Shown here: in pieces, positions 32,305 to 38,977 of the stretch
Numbering within the stretch: position 1 is the stretch's first letter
Layout of the letters: each line of letters starts with the position of its first letter
Assembly: GCA_037441565.1 (NCBI GenBank)
Contig: JBBIRW010000005.1
Coordinates: 62,001 to 126,000, forward strand
Direction: 5' to 3'
DNA from: JBBIRW01 sp037441565
GTDB lineage: Bacteria > Desulfobacterota > JBBIRW01
DNA length: 64,000 bases
Made by a program: the position numbers and the translations under genes
Notes under the pieces: generated by a model
Seen by the model: only the letters and a program-made list of their open reading frames with translations
Told to the model about the DNA's origin: nothing
Database searches by the model: none

Positions 32305-32856
32305 TTAACCCCACCAGAGGGTCTCATACCTTCCATCATGAGGATATATGTAGAGAACCTTTTTATCTATATCCCTCATTACCTCTTTTCTCAAATAATT
32401 CATATCAAAATCCCTCTCTCCAATTCCGACCAGTTTAACATCGTTTATGGTTCTCCTAACAGGTTCCCTCCAGTCAATCCTCACCATATACTCCCCCCTC
32501 TTATTGCCAACTATTGAAATCAGCCAGTCCACAGGGAATGAATCTATTGTACTCTCGTCTGTCTCACTCCATGAAAGATCCCATATTGCGTGACTGTGCC
32601 ACCAAACCCTTATCTGCCATGGATCGAGCCCATCATTTATGGCATCCTCAAGCAGATTGAAAAGTGCTCCAGTGTCGAGCTTTGTTTCCCATAGGGATGC
32701 TTCTTGATGAACAAGAAAGAGATTCTCAATAACGGGTATCCCCTCTCCCTTTGAGACGAATCCTATACCACAGATTTCGCCTGGACATATTTCAATATAT
32801 AACTTTAACTTCTCAAGTGCCATCCATTTTATATAAACATGATCAATGGTGTGCAT
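32305..32856 (-). CDS. JAB/MPN-domain metalloprotease (deubiquitinase-like)
   Basis: 183 residues from the ATG at 32856, which follows GAGGTGG and overlaps the E2-like gene by 14 bases; a longer frame from 32904 lies inside that gene. The complete JAMM motif is present: E27 in CPGEICGIG, H87-S-H89, then seven residues, S97 and D100 (WWHSHAIWDLSWSETD). These ligate the catalytic zinc in AMSH/Rpn11-type isopeptidases. Because the ubiquitin-like protein already ends in Gly-Gly, the enzyme is more likely a deconjugase than a maturation protease. Confidence 0.88.
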   Translation of the reverse strand: MHTIDHVYIKWMALEKLKLYIEICPGEICGIGFVSKGEGIPVIENLFLVHQEASLWETKLDTGALFNLLEDAINDGLDPWQIRVWWHSHAIWDLSWSETDESTIDSFPVDWLISIVGNKRGEYMVRIDWREPVRRTINDVKLVGIGERDFDMNYLRKEVMRDIDKKVLYIYPHDGRYETLWWG

Positions 32857-34042
32857 CCTCCACCTCGGGCCAGTTTGTAATGGGAATCCTCCAGTCATTA
32901 GCATTTACGGTCTTTAGATAATCAATCAGTACCTCAATGGCTGTCACAAATTGATACTCTCCAATGAGCCTTGCCACCCCTGCCCTTATGCTCCCAAGGC
33001 ATGGTTTACCATAAGAGATATGAGGATGATCAAATATTTTATAAGGATTAGTAAGATTTTTTATGAGCAGTTCACCATCAGTTGATATCTTTATCAGGAA
33101 TGATCCTATCCTGTATTTTTTATTTTCATATTCGACAACGATATCCTTTGTATATACAAAAATCTTACTATCCCTGACCTGCACATCCCTTACCTCAGGA
33201 ATGTTCAAAAGGTTATTGAATTCATTTAGAGTAAAAGAGCTATCCTTCTCGTTTCTGAGAATGCATATCCTCCTCCAGTAGTCTGCCATCAATTTACTGC
33301 ATTGGGTGATTCTTCTGGAGTATTTCTCTATTGTTCTTTCCATTGCCTGCATCTCCTGCTCTAGAAACTTTAATTCCTCCTCCGCCCCCTTTTTCACCAT
33401 TTCTTTATATTCCAGCATATTTAACACCCTGTGATTATCGAAATAATCCATCTCTTCATCCTCCGCCTCCCTCACCATCCGCATGAATATCTCTCTGAAT
33501 TTTTGGCTACCTGCATAACTTATCCCTTCCCAAAATTCAATCGATTCATTGATTGCCCTGTTCAGGCACTTTCTGATGAGTATCCTCCTTTCCACATCAT
33601 CCTGATCGATTATATTAAAGAGTACATATATGTTGTTACCCACAAGCTCCATCACATCAACTCCATCATCATCCCTGATGATCTTACCCCTTCCCGAACC
33701 CCTTGATCCCTTGTAGGCTAGATCCGCTCCCTCCTTAAGAGGTATGGAAAATACACGACTTATTCTTTTCACTGGTTTTCCAGCCCATAATCGAAAAAGA
33801 AACATCTTCACTGGAATTGAAAATAGATGCATATATAGCTTTCTTCCTCCTCTTGGGGCAGAATAACCTCCAGGGCAGAAGAAAACGACCATATCCATCT
33901 GGAGGGCTTTTGAATGATATCTGCAAATTTCACTAATACCCTTCAGGGGGGAGTTCTCATATTCGGGATAGAATATCTCTTCTCCTTTATGGTTTATAGA
34001 AAGTACATATTCCTTTACGGCTCGGGAAGATAATATAGACAT
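32843..34042 (-). CDS. E2-like ubiquitin-conjugating protein with N-terminal domain and coiled coil
   Basis: 399 residues. N-terminal part (1-180) of mixed alpha/beta character with CPGGYSAPRGGRKLY and SIPVKMFLFRLWAGKP; coiled coil at about 205-258; C-terminal E2-like part (about 275-395) with a beta meander (DSKIFVYTKDIVVEYENKKY) then HPHISYGKPCLGS. C348 sits after an HP-x-I motif as the catalytic Cys does in HPN-containing E2 enzymes, with Asn replaced by His340s region (HPHI). The layout resembles the E2 family of PRTRC-type ubiquitin-like cassettes (Prok-E2_D), by recollection, not by search. It is the first gene of the operon, 47 bases after pyrE, with its own promoter and only 9 bases between -10 and ATG. 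Confidence 0.75.
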   Translation of the reverse strand: MSILSSRAVKEYVLSINHKGEEIFYPEYENSPLKGISEICRYHSKALQMDMVVFFCPGGYSAPRGGRKLYMHLFSIPVKMFLFRLWAGKPVKRISRVFSIPLKEGADLAYKGSRGSGRGKIIRDDDGVDVMELVGNNIYVLFNIIDQDDVERRILIRKCLNRAINESIEFWEGISYAGSQKFREIFMRMVREAEDEEMDYFDNHRVLNMLEYKEMVKKGAEEELKFLEQEMQAMERTIEKYSRRITQCSKLMADYWRRICILRNEKDSSFTLNEFNNLLNIPEVRDVQVRDSKIFVYTKDIVVEYENKKYRIGSFLIKISTDGELLIKNLTNPYKIFDHPHISYGKPCLGSIRAGVARLIGEYQFVTAIEVLIDYLKTVNANDWRIPITNWPEVEDAHH

Positions 34043-34051
34043 TATAATTAA

Positions 34052-34080
34052 ATCTTAAAGACCCTTATGGAGGGTGTCAA
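34052..34080 (-). promoter_or_regulatory. Promoter of the ubiquitin-like cassette
   Basis: TTGACA (34075-34080), 17-base spacer, TAAGAT (34052-34057) on the minus strand, between pyrE and the E2-like gene. Only 9 bases separate the -10 from the ATG, implying a leaderless or nearly leaderless mRNA. Confidence 0.65.
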
Positions 34081-34089
34081 GGTAAGCCT

Positions 34090-34650
34090 TTAATCTGATT
34101 TTAATATATCGTCCCTTTTGAAGATAGCATTAACTCTGTACCCTTTCTCTTCAAGGAATAACCTTCCACCCTCCTCCCTATCCACGATACAGAAGACACC
34201 CTTTACAATAGCTCCCTCTCCTTCTGCAGCAGAGATGGCTTTAAGTGAAGAAGCACCTGTAGTAATAACGTCCTCAACGATTACTACCCTATCACCTTCA
34301 TACAACGGTCCCTCAATGAACCTCCTCGACCCGTGAGGCTTTTCCTCCTTTCTCACGATAAAGCCCCTCAGTGGTTTCGATAAATTGAAGGATAGGGCAA
34401 CAATTGACCCCACAATGGGATCAGCTCCGAGTGTTAATCCACCAACAGCATCTATATCCACATCCATGTAAGTATTTAGAAAAATCCGACCTACAAGATA
34501 TGCACCCTCCGGATCAAGGGTTATATATTTACCATCTATATAATAATTGCTCTTTTTACCCGAGGAGAGAATGAAATCTCCTCTTTTAAGGGACCTTTCC
34601 TTTATAAGCTCAAGAAGTCTCCTTTTCAGTGCCTCTAAATCATGGATCAT
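34090..34650 (-). CDS. pyrE: Orotate phosphoribosyltransferase
   Basis: Converts orotate and PRPP to OMP in pyrimidine synthesis. 186 residues with FILSSGKKSNYYIDGKYITL near 24, GGLTLGADPIVGSIVALS near 67, FIVRKEEKPHG with catalytic lysines near 97, and the PRPP site RVVIVEDVITTGASS near 121. ATG at 34650 after AGAGG. It has its own promoter that overlaps the divergent pilin promoter. No other pyr genes lie nearby. Confidence 0.95.
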   Translation of the reverse strand: MIHDLEALKRRLLELIKERSLKRGDFILSSGKKSNYYIDGKYITLDPEGAYLVGRIFLNTYMDVDIDAVGGLTLGADPIVGSIVALSFNLSKPLRGFIVRKEEKPHGSRRFIEGPLYEGDRVVIVEDVITTGASSLKAISAAEGEGAIVKGVFCIVDREEGGRLFLEEKGYRVNAIFKRDDILKSD

Positions 34651-34668
34651 CTTATTGCCTCTTTTGAA

Positions 34669-34720
34669 ATAATTGCAGAAAATAAAGGATTTGACAATAT
34701 GGCTTTCTAGATCTTAAATA
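34669..34720. promoter_or_regulatory. Divergent promoters with overlapping -35 boxes (pyrE / pilin-like)
   Basis: Plus strand: TTGACA (34691-34696), 18-base spacer, TAAATA (34715-34720), 8 bases before the pilin ATG. Minus strand: TTGTCA (34692-34697), 17-base spacer, AATTAT (about 34669-34674) toward pyrE. The -35 hexamers share five bases. Confidence 0.55.
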
Positions 34721-34728
34721 TTCTTATC

Positions 34729-35112
34729 ATGAAAAGTGGGATACATGGCTTTACATTAATAGAATTACTTATAGCTCTTAGCATTATCGCAATCCTTCTT
34801 GGTATTGCAATCCCCTCCTATATACATATCAGAGCAAAAGTCCTTCAATCTGAACCACAAGTAAACTTTGCTACCCTCCTTTCCCTCGAATTTGTTTATA
34901 AGGGGCAATATCAAACCTTTACATCCGATTTGCAGGCCCTTGGTTTCAATTTAGATGGAAAGGCCTGCTATACCTATACTGTTCTTGAGGCTACACGCGA
35001 CCACTTTCTCATTCAGGCCAGTGGGAATCTGGACTTAGATTCTACACTGGATATATGGACCCTTGATCATGAAGGAAGGATCAGACATATCCGCAATGAC
35101 ATAGCTGAATGA
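34729..35112 (+). CDS. Type IV pilin-like / pseudopilin protein
   Basis: 127 residues. A short positively charged leader (MKSGIHG) is followed by the prepilin peptidase site G/FTLIELLIALSIIAILLGIAIP with Glu at +5 and a hydrophobic helix. The C-terminal domain has GKACYTYTVLEATRDHFLIQASG and DIWTLDHEGRI, like minor pilins and PilA-type major pilins of delta-type bacteria. No pilus assembly genes are adjacent, so it is a solitary gene served by machinery elsewhere. Only 8 bases separate the promoter -10 from the ATG. Confidence 0.88.
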   Translation: MKSGIHGFTLIELLIALSIIAILLGIAIPSYIHIRAKVLQSEPQVNFATLLSLEFVYKGQYQTFTSDLQALGFNLDGKACYTYTVLEATRDHFLIQASGNLDLDSTLDIWTLDHEGRIRHIRNDIAE

Positions 35113-35120
35113 TTTTAAGA

Positions 35121-35309
35121 TCAGGCACTCTCTTTTGCTACTATCCTTCGCATTCTTCTGATTGCCTTTTTAATCTTGATCCTCTTCCTTTGACTTTTAC
35201 TCAGGAAGAACTGATGCCTCTTCAGCTGGGGCAATACATTCTGCTCGAAGTCCTTTTTTAATTTCTTAATCGATTTCTCAAGCTCTCCTTCTTTAACAAT
35301 AATCTTCAT
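35121..35309 (-). CDS. rpsU: 30S ribosomal protein bS21
   Basis: 62 residues, very basic, with the bS21 pattern: MKIIVKEGELEKSIKKLKKD at the start, then an Arg/Lys-rich helix (SQRKRIKIKKAIRRMRRI). bS21 sits near the anti-Shine-Dalgarno region and aids initiation on leadered mRNAs. ATG follows GAAAGGG. It lies 23 bases after the M3-like peptidase and converges on the pilin-like gene. Confidence 0.9.
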   Translation of the reverse strand: MKIIVKEGELEKSIKKLKKDFEQNVLPQLKRHQFFLSKSQRKRIKIKKAIRRMRRIVAKESA

Positions 35310-35332
35310 AAACCCTTTCTATAGATCCCCCT

Positions 35333-36832
35333 TTATCTCAAATTTTCATTAAAATCATTTATAAGTGTGTCGGGCTCATAGGGTTTTAACTCAAGGAGCC
35401 TGATTGTATCCTGCTCATCACTTTCAAGAATTTCCATAATAAAAGAACCTGCCCCTGGATTCCTATACCAATCATCATCAAATTTATCCCTCAGCCAAGC
35501 CTCAATTTGAGATGCAACGATCCATCCCATGATATACTCTGCACTCATTATAAATGGATCCATATCATAAAGAAAGAACCCTTCAGGATGATCTGTATAT
35601 GTGCCTCTAAATAGGAAGTCTCTATACAGGCCCCTCATATCTTTACAATCCATCTTTTCATGAATTGTAGATTCAAATTGAAACTTTGCACAGTATCTCC
35701 TTATCATGTAAAGCTTCTGGAAATATGCATAAAATAAATAATTCTCCGGGCTGGAAAAATCAAGATACCTTTTGAGCCACCCCCTTTTCAAAGGCAGATA
35801 ATGAAAGATAAATGCAATGGATTCAGAAAAGAAAGGCTCAACAAGATACCTCTTCTCAAATGGCATATCCCCTTTCTTTGTTATATAAAGAAAGGCATGC
35901 CCAATTTCATGAAATAAGGATTGATAATCCTCCTGTCCCCCAAAGGGATTTATCATAATATAGACCCTATCTGGTACGCTTACAGGAAAACAGGATGCCC
36001 TTGCCACCTTTCCAGTTTTTACCTCTATATCAATATAGAGACCAGGGGATTCCCACAGATTCCATCTAGAATCCCGAGCCCATCTCTTCATCACCTCCCT
36101 TAACCGCTCATGAGGGAAATATTTATCAAACTCCCTCATCCTGAAAAAATAAAGGAGATCATGTTTTTCTATCACCTTTATTCCCAGTTTTCTTTTTGCC
36201 ACCCATTGCAAGATATCCCAATAAAGATCCTCTGTTTCCTGAAGTAACCTTGATACTGCCTTTCGAAGCTGTGAGAAATTCCTCTCCTTAAGATTCTCCC
36301 ATGTTTGTATATAGCTTTTGAACCCAATCTCCATACAACTCTCCCATGAGACCTCCCACATCTTCATCATTATTGGATTAATACTTTCAATGAATTCAAG
36401 CCTCCTTTTCTCAATCTCAACCCTCTTTTTCCTATCGCCCTCATTTGCAATATAAATCAGACTTGATCGGAAGGGGATTAATTCGCCGTCGATCTTAATA
36501 TTCTCTTCAAGCTCTAACTTATTTATCCTTAATTCGTATGGAATTCTTTTTAAATTCTCCCGTTCGGAAATCAGAAAGGATAGGATCTTTTTAATACCCC
36601 TTCTTTCATATGGATCGACATCTGTCTGTCCTTCCTTTCTTCTCAGATCCATTATAAGTTTTCTCGAAAAAAGCCATTTATACCTCTCATATATCCCGGA
36701 AAGACCCTCTCCCCTCCCCATTCCGGCCTTCTCATGATACTCCTCTTCTGTCTTTTCCTTCCAGAAGGCCTCGGCCTCTTTTCTTATATTCGTAATTTCA
36801 TTAGCTTCGGCAGAAGGTCCCGCCCCTCGCAT
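35333..36832 (-). CDS. M3-like zinc metallopeptidase (oligoendopeptidase-type)
   Basis: 499 residues, largely alpha-helical. The gluzincin site is LFHEIGHAFLYI near residue 305, with a likely third ligand Glu in VEPFFSESIAF about 25 residues later. Helical N-terminal segments and a C-terminal YIMGWIVASQIEAWL block fit M3 oligopeptidases more than M32, but the subfamily is not certain. No signal peptide is seen, so it is probably cytosolic and degrades peptides. The N-terminal ~10 residues are of uncertain start; CGGAG abuts the ATG. Co-directional with rpsU and the DUF2203 gene. Confidence 0.8.
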   Translation of the reverse strand: MRGAGPSAEANEITNIRKEAEAFWKEKTEEEYHEKAGMGRGEGLSGIYERYKWLFSRKLIMDLRRKEGQTDVDPYERRGIKKILSFLISERENLKRIPYELRINKLELEENIKIDGELIPFRSSLIYIANEGDRKKRVEIEKRRLEFIESINPIMMKMWEVSWESCMEIGFKSYIQTWENLKERNFSQLRKAVSRLLQETEDLYWDILQWVAKRKLGIKVIEKHDLLYFFRMREFDKYFPHERLREVMKRWARDSRWNLWESPGLYIDIEVKTGKVARASCFPVSVPDRVYIMINPFGGQEDYQSLFHEIGHAFLYITKKGDMPFEKRYLVEPFFSESIAFIFHYLPLKRGWLKRYLDFSSPENYLFYAYFQKLYMIRRYCAKFQFESTIHEKMDCKDMRGLYRDFLFRGTYTDHPEGFFLYDMDPFIMSAEYIMGWIVASQIEAWLRDKFDDDWYRNPGAGSFIMEILESDEQDTIRLLELKPYEPDTLINDFNENLR

Positions 36833-36881
36833 CTCCGTTTAATAAATCCTTTTGATCCATAATTATTTCATTTCTCTTCCT

Positions 36882-37316
36882 TCAGGCAGAGGGGTAAAAT
36901 TTCTCATCCTTTATTAATTCATACAATGGTTTCCTTCCTGCAAAACCCTCATTCAGTCCATGCCAGTATGAGATCCTCTCCTCATCGATCTGCCAGCAAA
37001 GGTATACCTCCCGACCATCTATTAATGCGGGAAAATCAACCAGGCCTCTTTCCACATCTTTGAGGATACACCCGTACATATCAACAGTACTTAGCTTCTC
37101 CTGTATTTCATCCATAATAAACTGAACCTCTTCTTTTAACTTGAAAAACCCTTTTATACCAACGCCTTCGCCCTTCCATACCATCTTGAGGCTTTCCTCG
37201 AGGAGAAGTTGTTTTTCAAAGGCCTCCCTTCTCTTATCCCTGATCTCTTCGAGAATTCTCCTCAGCAGGGGTATCATCCTGTTTGCCTCTTCAATGGTGA
37301 AAAATTTCAACGGCAT
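36882..37316 (-). CDS. DUF2203 family protein
   Basis: 144 residues. MPLKFFTIEEANRMIPLLRRIL at the start, a long amphipathic helix, VERGLVDFPALIDGREVYLCW near 100 and ISYWHGLNEGFAGRKPL at the end are characteristic of DUF2203. The function is unknown in the family. I start at the ATG at 37316 rather than a GTG two codons earlier because AGGGGGG has better spacing to it. It lies 12 bases after queE. Confidence 0.85.
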   Translation of the reverse strand: MPLKFFTIEEANRMIPLLRRILEEIRDKRREAFEKQLLLEESLKMVWKGEGVGIKGFFKLKEEVQFIMDEIQEKLSTVDMYGCILKDVERGLVDFPALIDGREVYLCWQIDEERISYWHGLNEGFAGRKPLYELIKDEKFYPSA

Positions 37317-37328
37317 AATCACACCCCC

Positions 37329-37964
37329 CTATTTACCTCTTGAATTATTACCCCATATTATCTTGTGCAGTTGCAACTGAAGCCTTGCCTTTATTCCGTC
37401 ATCAAGGATCCACTGTGCCAGATCTCTTGCCTCAATCTCTCCATGCACGGGTGATAGAAGGATATGGCATCTCCTTTCAAGGGAATACCTCTTTATTATA
37501 TCCCGCGACCATATATAATCCTCCCTCGATGAAATCACAAATTTTATTTCGTCCTTCTCATCAAGGGATTCTATATTGCTCCACCTCATGCGATCCGTCA
37601 TCCCTGAACCTGGTGGTTTCAGATCCATAATCCTTACAGCCCTTCTGTCAATCTTTTCTATATCAAGGCTCCCATTTGTTTCAACAAGCACCTTAAAACC
37701 TTCTGAAATTAACATAGAAACAACCTCAGATAGGTCTGTCTGGAGAAGTGGTTCACCACCAGTAATTTCTACAAGATCGAGATTGGAATCCCTAACGATC
37801 TTCAAGATTGTACTGCAATCTAATTCACTCCCTCCTGAATATGCATAAGCGGTATCACACCATCTGCATCTGAGGTTACAGCCCGATGTCCTTATAAAGA
37901 AGCATGGGAGTCCTGCATATGAAGATTCGCCCTGAATGCTTTTGAACATCTCAATGATAGTCAT
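37329..37964 (-). CDS. queE: 7-carboxy-7-deazaguanine synthase (radical SAM)
   Basis: Radical SAM enzyme of queuosine precursor synthesis that ring-contracts carboxytetrahydropterin to CDG. 211 residues starting MTIIEMFKSIQGESSYAGLPC, with the cluster motif C-x3-C-x2-C in SGCNLRCRWCDTAYAY at about 29-38, and VEITGGEPLLQ near 65. The C-terminus (HILLSPVHG) fits the short clade. queC, queD and queF are not in the window. Confidence 0.93.
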   Translation of the reverse strand: MTIIEMFKSIQGESSYAGLPCFFIRTSGCNLRCRWCDTAYAYSGGSELDCSTILKIVRDSNLDLVEITGGEPLLQTDLSEVVSMLISEGFKVLVETNGSLDIEKIDRRAVRIMDLKPPGSGMTDRMRWSNIESLDEKDEIKFVISSREDYIWSRDIIKRYSLERRCHILLSPVHGEIEARDLAQWILDDGIKARLQLQLHKIIWGNNSRGK

Positions 37965-38046
37965 GCTCTCTACAATCAGATTTTATAATGAATGCGGGAT
38001 TCTATCCACCCCTGTATGTATAAGGAAGTGATATTAAAGAAAAAAT

Positions 38047-38964
38047 TTAAAGATAAGTAAGCCAATTTCTAAATTTTTCGTTTCTCCCCCTCACTATATC
38101 AAAAAAGGTCTTCTGTATCTCTTTTGTAATGGGACCAGGTTTTCCATCCCCGATGGGTCTATCATCAACCTCCCTTATCGGTGTTACCTCTGCTGCTGTC
38201 CCTGTAAGAAATACCTCATCTGCTATATAAACCTCATCCCTCGTAAATCTTTCCTCCCTAAGTGGTATGTTCAGCTCTTCAGCGATCCTGATTACAGAAT
38301 CCCTCGTAATACCCGGAAGGATTGAGGTAAGGGGTGTTGTCTTTATCACCCCTTTTTTTATTATAAATATATTCTCCCCGCTTCCTTCAGATACATACCC
38401 CTCTGTATCAAGGATAATTGCCTCATCATAACCAACCTTTTTAACCTCCCTCTTTGCCAGTATAGAATTAACATAGTATCCGATTACCTTTCCTTTTGTC
38501 ATTGAACTGTTGACATGATGTCTTACAAAGGAGGAGACCTTTGCCCTTATACCATTTTTCAGACCTTCCTCTCCAAGGTATGCACCCCAGGGAAAGGCTG
38601 CGATTACAGCATGAACAGGATTTCCCGAGACATACAAACCCATCTCACCAGCACCAATAAACACAATGGGTCTTATGTATGCCTCCTTTAATCCATTGAA
38701 TCTCAGGACCTCAAGGGATGCACTTATTATCTCTTCTTTTGTGAAGGGCACCTTTATATCGATAATATGGGCAGACTCAAACAGGCGATTTATATGCTCA
38801 TCCAATCTGAAAACAGCTGATCTCCCATCGTATGTTTCATAGCACCTTATGCCTTCAAATACACCCCAGCCATAATGCAGGGTATGTGTTAGCACATGAA
38901 CCCTTGCATCATCCCAGTCTACCATCTTTCCATCCATCCAGATTTTCTTTACTTTTTGCACCAT
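38047..38964 (-). CDS. ilvE: Branched-chain amino acid aminotransferase
   Basis: PLP-dependent class IV aminotransferase that makes Val, Leu and Ile. 305 residues: IWMDGKMVDWDDARVHVLTHTLHYGWGVFEGIR at the start (family opening), KGKVIGYYVNSILAKREVKK around the PLP lysine, DEAIILDTEGYVSEGSGENIF and EVFLTGTAAEVTPIREVD. It is the last gene of the glmU operon, 13 bases after glnE. Confidence 0.95.
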   Translation of the reverse strand: MVQKVKKIWMDGKMVDWDDARVHVLTHTLHYGWGVFEGIRCYETYDGRSAVFRLDEHINRLFESAHIIDIKVPFTKEEIISASLEVLRFNGLKEAYIRPIVFIGAGEMGLYVSGNPVHAVIAAFPWGAYLGEEGLKNGIRAKVSSFVRHHVNSSMTKGKVIGYYVNSILAKREVKKVGYDEAIILDTEGYVSEGSGENIFIIKKGVIKTTPLTSILPGITRDSVIRIAEELNIPLREERFTRDEVYIADEVFLTGTAAEVTPIREVDDRPIGDGKPGPITKEIQKTFFDIVRGRNEKFRNWLTYL

Positions 38965-38977
38965 TTTTAAACCCCTA

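Noticed and set aside
37965..38046. Promoter or terminator between ilvE and queE
   Set aside because: A TATAAA box is present but the -35 is poor and there is no stem-loop with a U-run, so evidence is insufficient.
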